DNA of 64,000 nt from Veillonella sp. 3310 (GTDB taxonomy: Bacteria; Bacillota; Negativicutes; Veillonellales; Veillonellaceae): contig NZ_RQVJ01000003.1 of the NCBI RefSeq assembly GCF_003999875.1, positions 124,001 through 188,000 of the forward strand, written 5' to 3'. The notes under the pieces were generated by a model, which was not told where the DNA came from, did not search any database, and worked only from the letters and a program-made list of their open reading frames with translations. Position 1 is the stretch's first letter; each line of letters starts with the position of its first letter. Below, in pieces: positions 7,641 to 14,229 of the stretch. Made by a program: the position numbers and the translations under genes.

Positions 7641-7700
7641 TTGACAAAAATAAATAAAACATGGTATTATATACGTGTAGGTAAGCTACACGTTATTTAT
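7641..7700 (+). promoter_or_regulatory. early promoter and hairpin/GTTATTTAT leader
   Basis: TTGACA at 7641-7646 and TATTAT at 7665-7670 (18-base spacing) form a good promoter. The transcript would start with a hairpin whose arms are ACGTGTAG (7673-7680) and CTACACGT (7686-7693). GTTATTTAT follows at 7692-7700, overlapping the last arm. The gene starts 29 bases later. This is the first full member of the prophage leader family and drives the genes at 7729, 8217 and 8620. Confidence 0.7.
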
Positions 7701-7728
7701 TTAAGCTAAGTCAGAAAGAGGTATCTAT

Positions 7729-8169
7729 ATGACAAAGAAAGAACTCGGCGATAAAATCAAATATATAGAACGAGAGTATTTGCTAACACTAGGAATATAT
7801 CAATTAAGACGGCTTAATGAACTAATGGATACACTCAGCATTAGACATCCACAGTACGACCAGCTAGAAGGATTCATTGGGTTTGTAAACAGTAGACTGC
7901 AAGCGAACGAAGAACTAAAGAGTTATTTGCATTCGCTAACACCAAACAAAGATGTACTTGATGAGATATATTCAGCTGTAGAATGCAGATTTTATATTCA
8001 TCTGAAAGATTCGTTCGTTCGTGGCGCAGAAGATTTTCTTGATACTATCAGCTGGAGACATCCACAGTATGACGCGCTGGAGGAAGCTATTAAGTTTGCA
8101 TACGAGCAATGTGAACAGTGGGATGATTTGTTAAACTACGTAGATTCAGAATTGGGTGGCTACTGTTAG
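7729..8169 (+). CDS. hypothetical protein with an internal duplication
   Basis: The 146-residue product contains the same unit twice. LMDTLSIRHPQYDQLEGFI (about residues 32-50) and FLDTISWRHPQYDALEEAI (about 104-122) share DT(L/I)S-RHPQYD-LE. The unit is helical with an invariant RHPQYD. An internally duplicated two-lobe protein is likely. SD AAGAGG at 7716-7721. No family recognised. Confidence 0.65.
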   Translation: MTKKELGDKIKYIEREYLLTLGIYQLRRLNELMDTLSIRHPQYDQLEGFIGFVNSRLQANEELKSYLHSLTPNKDVLDEIYSAVECRFYIHLKDSFVRGAEDFLDTISWRHPQYDALEEAIKFAYEQCEQWDDLLNYVDSELGGYC

Positions 8170-8216
8170 GAGTAGCTACTAAGGATAACGATTAGAATTA
8201 TGTAAAAGGAGAATGA

Positions 8217-8618
8217 ATGATGAGTGAGTCTGTTGATAAATTTGAGTTAGAAGCACATTATCTATATGAAAATACGCCCAGTAAAAACCGTAAACTACGG
8301 GCACTTCTGTATCCAACAGAGGTATATGACGCATTTAACAATCTCATAGAAAAAGGTGCAAAAAGACCTGCGACTGTTTGTGCTTCTATGTTGAGATATA
8401 TTGAAAAGATTGAAACCAATGGATTTAGAGAACCTGCTGGAGATGTCGAACTGAAACCATACATTTTACACAATAAAAACAAAAATAAAAAGAGAGTCTC
8501 TGTATGTATTCCAGTGGAACTATTAGAGAGATTTGAGGGGTTAGATGTACCAACAAACAACACCTTAACATACACATTAGCTATGTATGATTACTTATTA
8601 AGTAAAGGGGAGATGTAG
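8217..8618 (+). CDS. probable double ribbon-helix-helix DNA-binding protein
   Basis: Two similar segments each begin with a short strand and two helices: KLRALLYPTEVYDAFNNL (about 26-43) and RVSVCIPVELLERFEGL (about 94-110). This is the strand-helix-helix layout of RHH (CopG/Arc-type) proteins, where the strand reads the DNA groove. A tandem pair in one chain would be a pseudo-dimer. The start may be ATG 8217 or, with better spacing from AAAGGAG (8205-8211), ATG 8220. The next gene is a paralogue. Confidence 0.55.
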   Translation: MMSESVDKFELEAHYLYENTPSKNRKLRALLYPTEVYDAFNNLIEKGAKRPATVCASMLRYIEKIETNGFREPAGDVELKPYILHNKNKNKKRVSVCIPVELLERFEGLDVPTNNTLTYTLAMYDYLLSKGEM

Positions 8619-8619
8619 T

Positions 8620-8985
8620 ATGACAAAAGGCGAAGAACGAGCGGTTATTTTGAAGAATTGCAAGCAAAAAACAAAAATGTGCTTACTAACTGTACCAAAA
8701 AAACTAAAGGATTTGGTTGCGAAAGTAAGCAACGGTATTCCTGGAACGCAAGCAGTAATTATTGCTATGTGTGAGTACTTAGATGATGAGAATAGCAACA
8801 CCAGCAATTCCGCAGATGTGGAGCTTAGAGCGATGATTGAGTGGGAAATAGCAGAAGAAAAAACTAGATACACCATTAGACTTCCGATTAGCTTAGTGGA
8901 AGAATTTTTCAGTTATAACCCCGAAAAGACTAGCACAGTAAAATATAATGAAGCTCTTTGGGGCTATGTGTTAAGGAGAAGTTAG
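8620..8985 (+). CDS. probable double ribbon-helix-helix protein, paralogue
   Basis: The 121-residue product repeats the layout of its neighbour: KMCLLTVPKKLKDLVAKV (about 19-36) and RYTIRLPISLVEEFFSY (about 88-104), each followed by a helix ending in (A/M)CEYL or LWGYVL. The two genes are two bases apart and probably arose by tandem duplication. Likely transcription regulators of the prophage or of DNA partitioning type. Evidence is structural pattern only. Confidence 0.55.
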   Translation: MTKGEERAVILKNCKQKTKMCLLTVPKKLKDLVAKVSNGIPGTQAVIIAMCEYLDDENSNTSNSADVELRAMIEWEIAEEKTRYTIRLPISLVEEFFSYNPEKTSTVKYNEALWGYVLRRS

Positions 8986-9120
8986 TAGCTATATTCCAAT
9001 GATAGAATGTAACAAGAGTAAAAATATGATTCCAAATTCAGCTGGTCTATTCTGTAAAAATGTAAAACAGAAATCACAGCATAACAAACTCTTTAGTGCG
9101 CTAAAGAAAATAAAACAAAA

Positions 9121-9161
9121 GAAATGCACCAAAAAGTATATAACTTTAGGTGCATTTTTAG
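9121..9161. terminator. bidirectional terminator between convergent genes
   Basis: AAATGCACC (9122-9130) pairs with GGTGCATTT (9149-9157), with A-rich sequence before and TTTTTA after. It can stop rightward transcription from 7641 and leftward transcription of the 9163-9504 gene. A second, separate hairpin CTTTAG-TGCG-CTAAAG lies just upstream at 9091-9106. Confidence 0.65.
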
Positions 9162-9162
9162 T

Positions 9163-9504
9163 TTATTTAGTTACGTTTTTGTCTTGTTCTGAGTCTCCGT
9201 AGTAATTATTTGTGATGTATGTATTTTGATTGTTTTGCGTGTTGTCGCCACTTTGTTGAATTGTCTCAATATTGTTTTGAGTTGCTTCTCTTTGTCTTTC
9301 TAAAACATAAGAAATTAAAACATCACGAATAGCAATACTCATAGATTTTCCAACTGGAATAATTTTCAAAAAATCATCTCTTAGTGACGCTGGGATTCGT
9401 GGATGAATTGATACCAGCTGTTCATCTGTAGTGTAGTAATGATACATTTTTAAATATTCATAATCCAAATCTTCCATAGATTCCTCCAAAAATCCAAAAT
9501 CCAA
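9163..9504 (-). CDS. leftward ribbon-helix-helix-like protein
   Basis: A 113-residue protein. Residues about 30-68 read SIHPRIPASLRDDFLKII, then AIRDVLISYVLERQ. This is a strand followed by two helices, as in RHH regulators. The C-terminal 40 residues are a low-complexity Q/N/T-rich tail ending in acidic DSEQDK. It is the only leftward gene among the rightward early genes and faces about 1 kb of non-coding DNA, which may contain its operators. AGGA lies just before ATG on the minus strand. Confidence 0.6.
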   Translation of the reverse strand: MDFGFLEESMEDLDYEYLKMYHYYTTDEQLVSIHPRIPASLRDDFLKIIPVGKSMSIAIRDVLISYVLERQREATQNNIETIQQSGDNTQNNQNTYITNNYYGDSEQDKNVTK

Positions 9505-9624
9505 TATTCCAAATTTAAAAAACAGAAATTTAAAAAATAAGAAGTAAAACCAAATTAATAAAACTGTAGAAATACTATTTGTTATAAATGCAGTATTTTA
9601 ATCAATAAGGCTTCCCTAGTATTG

Positions 9625-9756
9625 TTGACGATAGAATGTACCTATGGAGAAATAAACGTATGTAGAAAGGCTGCGTAGATAATTCTACAGGTTATTTTGC
9701 ATTTACATATATCACAGGGTTATTTTATCGTGCTATTATTGTCGTAAGGTTATTTT
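9625..9756 (+). promoter_or_regulatory. degenerate leader with three GGTTATTTT repeats
   Basis: TTGACG at 9625-9630 has no good -10. Hairpin arms GTAGAA and TTCTAC (about 9662-9688) follow, then GGTTATTTT at 9690-9698. The distance from TTGACG to this motif is 65 bases, the same as in the intact leaders. Two more GGTTATTTT copies lie at 9718-9726 and 9748-9756, about 28-30 bases apart. No gene follows directly. Confidence 0.45.
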
Positions 9757-9774
9757 TTGCCTATATACAAGAAC

Positions 9775-9835
9775 ACCCCATTAGTTACCTAACGGGGGGA
9801 ATCTTGCGTTATTTATAAGCCGTGGTTAATTCCAC
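9775..9835 (+). promoter_or_regulatory. leader element without an obvious gene
   Basis: A hairpin with outer arms CCCC and GGGG and inner arms TTAG and CTAA (about 9777-9798) is followed by GTTATTTATAAGC at 9808 and a second hairpin CGTGG-TTAATT-CCACG. This is the hairpin, box, hairpin order of the cassette leaders. No good promoter precedes it and only a 19-codon frame (9869-9928) follows. Confidence 0.45.
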
Positions 9836-10045
9836 GCCAGAAAGGAAACGTACAAAGTTATAATCGTGATGGAAATGGAACACGATTATAACGTATCAGT
9901 ACGTTACGTGTATATAATAACACAGTGAATATACTCTTGTCAATACTTCAATGATAAAAACTGAATGTTTTTGCCAAATATTTTTATATCAATAATTATT
10001 TCAATATTTGCTACACAAAAGTATTTAATTTGATGTATCTTTAGA

Positions 10046-10125
10046 CTAGCAGCATAGATGAATACCACAAGGGAAATATCTATCCGTGCTGGTGCTTGGT
10101 GAGACATCTATATAATTTTTACCAA
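10046..10125 (+). other. predicted structured RNA or palindromic segment
   Basis: AGCA (about 10050) and ATAGAT (10054-10059) pair in order with ATCTAT and TGCT (about 10078-10090) around a 17-base loop. A second hairpin TTGGT/ACCAA (10096-10100 with 10121-10125) follows directly. Two adjacent hairpins in non-coding DNA suggest a folded RNA or a protein-binding site. Confidence 0.35.
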
Positions 10126-10452
10126 GTGCGATATACTATAGGTAAAAAATAAATCGTATATAGTTTTTAGAAATCACTATACGCTATGAATTTTTGATAC
10201 CTCTATAGGATATATAGCACCCCTATATAGGCTATATGATGCGCCCCTATAGGGAGTTTTCTAGCCTTATATATTGGCGACCCTCGAATTCTTTAGCGGA
10301 CTAAAGAATTAATTAAATGTTTAACTAAATAGATTGGAAATTTTTTAAAATTTTGCTTGACTTTTTAGCTAATCCGTGATATTTAAATAATAACAATAAA
10401 TATAGCTCACTTTAAACTTAGAAAAAAGCTATAAATTTTTATAATTTATCTA

Positions 10453-10534
10453 TTGACAAATATATACAAGTGTGATATAATAAAAGTGTAGTAAGGAAGT
10501 ACTACATAGTTATTTATAAAGCTGGTACACCAGC
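10453..10534 (+). promoter_or_regulatory. cassette 1 promoter and two-hairpin leader
   Basis: TTGACA 10453-10458 and TATAAT 10476-10481 with 17-base spacing. Hairpin 1 has arms TGTAGTA and TACTACA (10487-10506). GTTATTTATAA follows at 10509, then hairpin 2 GCTGGT-AC-ACCAGC (10521-10534), then the ribosome site. This is the clearest copy of the leader family. Confidence 0.8.
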
Positions 10535-10549
10535 GGGAAGAGGTACACG

Positions 10550-10792
10550 ATGACAAAACAACAAATTAAAAAACAAGCGCAAGACTTCGCAATTCAAGTA
10601 ATGACAATGCGCCACAATTATGATGAGGTTCAAGAGTTTATCAATAAGGCGGAGCTAGAATTGTTTGACGGCGAAAGTCTTGAGATTGCAGAGTTTACGG
10701 CGCGTAACTTATTCCCCGAAGATGAAAGCGACGCGTTGGACGATGAGCAATATTTGCTCAATTGCTTACAAGTAATTGAATACGCTTGCTAA
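10550..10792 (+). CDS. hypothetical acidic protein, 80 aa (cassette 1)
   Basis: A small helical protein with a strongly acidic C-terminal half (FPEDESDALDDEQY). SD GGGAAGAGG precedes ATG 10550. It has its own promoter, leader and terminator. Small acidic phage proteins expressed singly often inhibit host DNA-binding enzymes, but nothing in the sequence proves this here. Confidence 0.65.
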   Translation: MTKQQIKKQAQDFAIQVMTMRHNYDEVQEFINKAELELFDGESLEIAEFTARNLFPEDESDALDDEQYLLNCLQVIEYAC

Positions 10793-10796
10793 TATG

Positions 10797-10833
10797 TAGC
10801 GGTGGTTGCCTTATGGTTGCCACCGCTTTTTTG
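10797..10833 (+). terminator. cassette 1 terminator
   Basis: AGCGGTGG (10798-10805) pairs with CCACCGCT (10820-10827) and runs into TTTTTT. Strong intrinsic terminator five bases after the stop codon of the cassette 1 gene. Confidence 0.85.
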
Positions 10834-10914
10834 TATCATATATATGAATACATGAGTATATAAATCAAACGATATAAACTCATAAAAAATATACAATATT
10901 TTATAATTTAAGTA

Positions 10915-11005
10915 TTGACAAAGTAATATAAACAATGTATAATGTAATTAAAGATAAGGGCAAGAGAAAAGCCCTACAAGTTATTTATAAGCAGGGTAAA
11001 CCTGC
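10915..11005 (+). promoter_or_regulatory. cassette 2 promoter and two-hairpin leader
   Basis: TTGACA 10915-10920, TATAAT 10938-10943 (17 bases). Hairpin 1 AGGGC/GCCCT (10957-10975), GTTATTTATAA at 10980, hairpin 2 GCAGG-GTAAA-CCTGC (10991-11005). The upstream stretch TTTATAATTTAAGTA is shared with other cassettes. A frame open through this leader (from 10935) is an accident of the leader sequence. Confidence 0.8.
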
Positions 11006-11021
11006 AGAAAGAAGGTACAAA

Positions 11022-11381
11022 ATGGAATTACAGGAAATGACGGCAGAACAAACAGCCGTATACAACTACTTAATAAGTCAAGTTGACTATACAGCAGAAG
11101 AAGCAACGGAAACAATCGAGCGTGGAGAGTATTCTGTATTTGAAAATATCGAAAATGCTTTAGAATACTGGGCGAATGTAGAAGGATTTGAAATTCCAGC
11201 GGGCTACACGGCAGATGTAACTGAAATATGGTTAGGCAACTTAGAACACGACCACGATTTATTAGACAAGTCTCCATCTTTAGGCTTGAGATACTCCGAC
11301 AATGAAAGTCGAGCGGAGTATATGCACCAGCTAGAAAACTGCTTGCATGAAAGCCGTATTATTTACCTATACAATCAATGA
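11022..11381 (+). CDS. hypothetical acidic protein, 119 aa (cassette 2)
   Basis: ATG 11022 is the start because GAAGG lies upstream; the 29 earlier codons of this frame are the leader. The N-terminal 75 residues are homologous to the 11482 product: TAEQTAVYNYL against DTEQKEVYSCL, then a shared (D/G)Y--(E/D)EA block and a tryptophan-containing end. Strongly acidic overall. It may be a DNA mimic or anti-restriction protein in the broad sense, but I recognise no family. Confidence 0.65.
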   Translation: MELQEMTAEQTAVYNYLISQVDYTAEEATETIERGEYSVFENIENALEYWANVEGFEIPAGYTADVTEIWLGNLEHDHDLLDKSPSLGLRYSDNESRAEYMHQLENCLHESRIIYLYNQ

Positions 11382-11395
11382 TATAAAAGCGGTAT

Positions 11396-11428
11396 CCGCC
11401 GCCAGCACGTCAAGCGGTTAGGCGGTGG
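11396..11428 (+). terminator. hairpin at the end of the cassette 2 gene
   Basis: CCGCCGCC (11396-11403) pairs with GGCGGTGG (11421-11428) with one G-U. No T run follows, so it may act as an attenuator or mRNA-stabilising hairpin rather than a full terminator. The next gene lacks its own clear promoter, consistent with partial read-through. Confidence 0.5.
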
Positions 11429-11441
11429 AATGTATTAAATA

Positions 11442-11450
11442 GTTATTTAT
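11442..11450 (+). promoter_or_regulatory. GTTATTTAT box without a promoter
   Basis: Exact box followed by TTAAGCC, a weak GCC/GGC hairpin and GGAGG before ATG 11482. It retains the leader end but not TTGACA or TATAAT, so the gene is probably read from the cassette 2 promoter. This supports the idea that the box acts in RNA and not as part of the promoter. Confidence 0.5.
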
Positions 11451-11481
11451 TTAAGCCAATATATACGGCAGGAGGTTTATA

Positions 11482-11856
11482 ATGGATTTTGAAAAATTAG
11501 ATACAGAACAAAAGGAAGTTTATAGTTGCTTGGTCGACTCTATAGGCTATGATGAAGATGAAGCCTATGAGATAGTATCAGAATATGAGTATTCTCTATA
11601 TGATAGTTTTGAAGATTTTATATATAACTCTATAGAATCTAACGGCTGGAATATTCCCGACTTTATAGAGTTTGATTTTGTTGGGATGTGGTTGCATACA
11701 TTCTCACAATACTATAGCCAGTACAACTTTATAGACTACCCAAATTTCAAACGCAGTCCGAATTACCTATATAAAGACGAGCCAGAATATAAACATTGGA
11801 AGTTTTATTTTCTTGATATAATCAAAGATAGTAGATTCTTAGAAGTACATAGATAA
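11482..11856 (+). CDS. hypothetical acidic protein, paralogue of the cassette 2 gene
   Basis: The 124-residue product is very acidic and rich in Y, F, D and E. Its first 75 residues align with the 11022 product, including (L/M)-T-EQ--VY and the block ending in G(M/I)W or EIW. The C-terminal part differs. GGAGG at 11472-11476 gives a strong ribosome site. The composition resembles acidic phage anti-restriction proteins, but no family signature is visible. Confidence 0.65.
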   Translation: MDFEKLDTEQKEVYSCLVDSIGYDEDEAYEIVSEYEYSLYDSFEDFIYNSIESNGWNIPDFIEFDFVGMWLHTFSQYYSQYNFIDYPNFKRSPNYLYKDEPEYKHWKFYFLDIIKDSRFLEVHR

Positions 11857-11868
11857 GGGGGCGAAGAA

Positions 11869-12168
11869 ATGACTAAAAAAGAACATCAAGAAATAATAAA
11901 CAATATTAAAAACCAAATAGAAGAAAAAGCCTATCGAACAAACAACAATATAGAATCATACTTTGTAGACTTTGACGGATTGGCGATACTGGAAGAATTA
12001 CATACGATTGTAAAAGACCTATCGTTTTGTACTACTGGTATACACCCGTGGCGTGATACGTTTGATAAAATGGAGCGTATGCTGGAGGATATAAAAGAGG
12101 AAATTCAAGACCTAAAGTATGACGTAATAACAGAAGTACAAGAATTTCTTGATGATATCAACGTTTAG
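11869..12168 (+). CDS. hypothetical coiled-coil-like protein, 99 aa
   Basis: Starts 12 bases after the preceding stop, with AAGGGGGCG as ribosome site. Long charged helices (residues about 3-22 and 65-95, the latter with a heptad pattern MERMLEDIKEEIQDLK) flank a GIHPWRDTF turn. Probably forms dimers. It is the last gene of the cassette 2 unit and is followed by a strong terminator. Confidence 0.6.
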   Translation: MTKKEHQEIINNIKNQIEEKAYRTNNNIESYFVDFDGLAILEELHTIVKDLSFCTTGIHPWRDTFDKMERMLEDIKEEIQDLKYDVITEVQEFLDDINV

Positions 12169-12251
12169 GCGGTGAAGCATGCTGAGTCTATTTATAGTGT
12201 GGTTGATGTACCAGTATACAAACAGCAGATAAAACAAATCAAAAGAGATAC

Positions 12252-12280
12252 AACGGCGGGAATACACCCCGCCGTTTTTC
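12252..12280 (+). terminator. cassette 2 unit terminator
   Basis: AACGGCGGG (12252-12260) pairs with CCCGCCGTT (12267-12275) around AATACA and is followed by TTT. A perfect GC-rich stem of the type found after several cassettes. Confidence 0.85.
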
Positions 12281-12320
12281 TATTGTCAATAAAAATAAAT
12301 AATATTTTATATATTTAGTA

Positions 12321-12404
12321 TTGACGAAGTATAATAAAAGATGTATACTATAAGTGTAGTAAGGAATGGTACTACATAGTTATTTATAGCAGGTGTAACC
12401 CTGC
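12321..12404 (+). promoter_or_regulatory. cassette 3 promoter and two-hairpin leader
   Basis: TTGACG 12321-12326, TATACT 12344-12349 (17 bases). Hairpin 1 TGTAGT/ACTACA (about 12355-12376) is almost identical to that of cassette 5. GTTATTTATA at 12379, hairpin 2 GCAGG/CCTGC (12389-12404), then GGGAGG. Confidence 0.8.
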
Positions 12405-12416
12405 GGGAGGTATCAC

Positions 12417-12656
12417 ATGGAAACAATCACAATTAATAGAAGCGAACTTTTAAAAACTATCGTGGAGAGACTAGTTAAAGCAGATAAGTGGCTAGAGGAA
12501 GCTAGAAAAGAAGATGGAACTATTAATACGGATTGCTTAGCATTTGTTGAGTTTGCAAGAAGTTCAACAATAGCAGACGCATATATTGAATTGGGAGGCT
12601 TTACAGATTGGGAAGTTGCTGACGCTGTGGAAGAGTTAGAAAAGGCGGAGGCGTAA
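12417..12656 (+). CDS. hypothetical protein, 79 aa (cassette 3)
   Basis: Acidic, helical. GGGAGG lies eight bases before ATG 12417. Four bases separate it from the next gene, so the pair is co-translated. No recognised motif; the end (WEVADAVEELEKAEA) is an amphipathic helix. Confidence 0.6.
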   Translation: METITINRSELLKTIVERLVKADKWLEEARKEDGTINTDCLAFVEFARSSTIADAYIELGGFTDWEVADAVEELEKAEA

Positions 12657-12660
12657 AGTC

Positions 12661-13254
12661 ATGGAATACAACTATATGGAATTAACAATAAGCATTCACG
12701 GCAGACCATTCTTTTATAGAGTGAGAAACGACCACAACAGCTATATTATTACACTACATCATATTATTGATGGTGTATATAAATATGCTGGCGTTGACTT
12801 CGGTATTATTTTAGAGGGTGAAATAGAAAAAGAAATCAAAGAGAACGCGAACGATGAAAATTATACACCGTTCCCGACCCTTGAAATGTTTAAAGAATTA
12901 GGGGAGGAACTTGTTATAAGCGGTTGTGATGTATTTCCTGTGCGTTACCAGTTCGACAACTTGCGGGACTTTGTAGACTATCTAAGAAAATTCCCGCTTG
13001 AGATTGTCAAAGTAAACAAATACAATATATATACTTTAGAGGGGAAAAGCATTTATAGAGTTTTTTACGTTGATGAGTTTAGCGACTACGGTTATAGTTT
13101 AATTTGTGAAATCCAATCAGAAATAAACGATGAAAATTTATATAATGAATTGGATAGTATCAATACAGATAATGCCGTAGAAATAATACTTGGTGGAATT
13201 AAACAAGTATTAGCACGTTACGGCTACAAGCTAACAGAAATGATTCCACATTAA
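12661..13254 (+). CDS. hypothetical protein, 197 aa (cassette 3)
   Basis: The largest unknown of the cassette region. It begins with beta-rich sequence (MELTISIHGRPFFYRV, then ITLHHIIDGVYKYAG), which may be a small barrel. A helical acidic middle follows and then a second beta-rich half (IYTLEGKSIYRVFYV). The two halves look vaguely repetitive. No membrane segment. SD GGCGG overlaps the end of the preceding gene. Confidence 0.6.
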   Translation: MEYNYMELTISIHGRPFFYRVRNDHNSYIITLHHIIDGVYKYAGVDFGIILEGEIEKEIKENANDENYTPFPTLEMFKELGEELVISGCDVFPVRYQFDNLRDFVDYLRKFPLEIVKVNKYNIYTLEGKSIYRVFYVDEFSDYGYSLICEIQSEINDENLYNELDSINTDNAVEIILGGIKQVLARYGYKLTEMIPH

Positions 13255-13258
13255 TTAC

Positions 13259-13291
13259 AACGGCGGTTAGTCCTACAGATTGACCGCCGTT
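13259..13291 (+). terminator. cassette 3 terminator
   Basis: AACGGCGGT (13259-13267) pairs with ACCGCCGTT (13283-13291), followed by ATTGT. Strong stem, weak T tract; same style as the hairpin at 12252. Confidence 0.7.
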
Positions 13292-13361
13292 ATTGTCGCC
13301 AGCTTGCAAGCTGTTGTATAATATAATCGTAAACAATCTGTAAGTTTTTATAATATAGATA

Positions 13362-13455
13362 TTGACAATTAGACATAACTGTAGTATACTGTAATTAAAG
13401 ATAGGACATCAATTGATACCATACATGTTATTTATAAGTGCTGAAACATACCAGC
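13362..13455 (+). promoter_or_regulatory. cassette 4 promoter and leader
   Basis: TTGACA 13362-13367, TATACT 13385-13390 (17 bases). The first hairpin position holds ATCAATTGAT (about 13408-13417). GTTATTTATAA at 13427, hairpin 2 GCTG/CAGC (13440-13455). Promoter-to-box distance is 65 bases, as in cassettes 2 and 6. Confidence 0.75.
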
Positions 13456-13471
13456 AGAAAAGAGGTGCACG

Positions 13472-13792
13472 ATGGATATAGTAATAAACCTAAATATGAC
13501 TAATAGCCAAATATTGGCAATCGTTCAAAGTATAACAATTGGTAAAATAGACTTTGACAGCCTTAATCGGGAAGATTCAAACGATGTTTTATACATCATG
13601 AATCAAGCATATAAAACAATATTGTTAGAGGTTGAGAATTTAAGAATACGATTGTCAAACCCCGACTATTCAGCCGATTATATTCGCAGTGGGATTCAGT
13701 CGGGGGAGTATGATTTTATAATGAATCTAACCACGACAAGAAACAATAGCCCCGCGAACTTTGGTAATTATTTTGTAAAATTAAGAGAATAA
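13472..13792 (+). CDS. hypothetical protein, 106 aa (cassette 4)
   Basis: Starts with MDIVINLNMTNSQILAIVQS, a strand followed by a helix. The middle is helical (residues about 40-65) and the end polar. AAGAGG at 13460-13465 is the ribosome site. Alone between its own promoter and terminator. No family recognised. Confidence 0.6.
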   Translation: MDIVINLNMTNSQILAIVQSITIGKIDFDSLNREDSNDVLYIMNQAYKTILLEVENLRIRLSNPDYSADYIRSGIQSGEYDFIMNLTTTRNNSPANFGNYFVKLRE

Positions 13793-13797
13793 AAACG

Positions 13798-13830
13798 GCG
13801 GTAACAGTCAATAAGATTGTTACCGCTTTG
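13798..13830 (+). terminator. cassette 4 terminator
   Basis: GCGGTAACA (13798-13806) pairs with TGTTACCGC (13818-13826) and is followed by TTTGTT. It begins six bases after the stop codon of the cassette 4 gene. Confidence 0.8.
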
Positions 13831-13832
13831 TT

Positions 13833-14128
13833 ATATCATATACATGAATACATGATAATATATCATAATGATGTACGATACAGCAGTATTCTCATTTAGA
13901 TAAAACATTCTCAAATACAAAACTCTCTTATTTGTGTTATAAGGCTTATGACGGCTGTTTTAGGTATCATTATATTAGGCGACTATAGAACGCCTTATAG
14001 AGTGTATCGGGCACATTATAGCAAATATGATATATCATTCATGTAATAACTATAGCATAAATAGTCTATAGGGTGGGTTTTATAGATTTAATCTATATAA
14101 TGTTACATTAGTTTTTATAACTTCAGTA
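13833..14128. other. non-coding AT-rich spacer between cassettes 4 and 5
   Basis: About 300 bases without a gene. It begins with a stretch (ATCATATACATGAATACATG) resembling the spacer after cassette 1 (about 10836-10856), suggesting duplication of the cassette end. It also holds ATAAGGC/GCCTTAT far-apart arms (about 13941 and 13990-14000) and CTATAG motifs. No promoter or RNA gene recognised. Confidence 0.4.
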
Positions 14129-14215
14129 TTGACAAAAGTATATAATAATGATATACTATAGATGTAGTAAGGAATGGTACTACATGAGTTATTTATAGGG
14201 CTGGTGCATACCAGC
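14129..14215 (+). promoter_or_regulatory. cassette 5 promoter and two-hairpin leader
   Basis: TTGACA 14129-14134, TATACT 14152-14157 (17 bases). Hairpin 1 TGTAGT/ACTACA (14163-14184) with the same loop as cassette 3. GTTATTTATA at 14188, hairpin 2 GCTGGT-GCAT-ACCAGC (14200-14215). Drives radC. Confidence 0.8.
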
Positions 14216-14229
14216 AGAAAGAGTATAAT

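Larger units (their letters stand above)
9505..10446. other. non-coding early regulatory region, about 0.95 kb
   Basis: No convincing gene. It holds AAATACT (9570-9576) inverted with AGTATTT (9592-9598), a degenerate leader with three GGTTATTTT copies (9625-9756), a second leader with two hairpins (9775-9835), a structured segment (10046-10125), several CCCCTATAGG-like motifs (about 10190-10260) and a palindrome AATTCTTTAG/CTAAAGAATT (10287-10310). It looks like a control region or replication/regulatory site between the RHH genes and the cassette array. Confidence 0.5.

Noticed and set aside
8999-9202. 67-codon frame after the RHH pair
   Set aside because: Covers the bidirectional terminator and part of the opposing gene; no ribosome site.
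9869-9928. 19-codon frame after the leader at 9775
   Set aside because: Ribosome site is too far away and the start is inside a hairpin (ATAATCGTG/CACGATTAT).
10935-11021. N-terminal extension of the cassette 2 gene (and the equal one at 14936-15019)
   Set aside because: These codons are the promoter-proximal leader; the like reading in both comes from the homologous leader DNA.
12179-12232. 17-codon hydrophobic frame
   Set aside because: Has a fair ribosome site, but is very short and ends just before a terminator. Not enough support.
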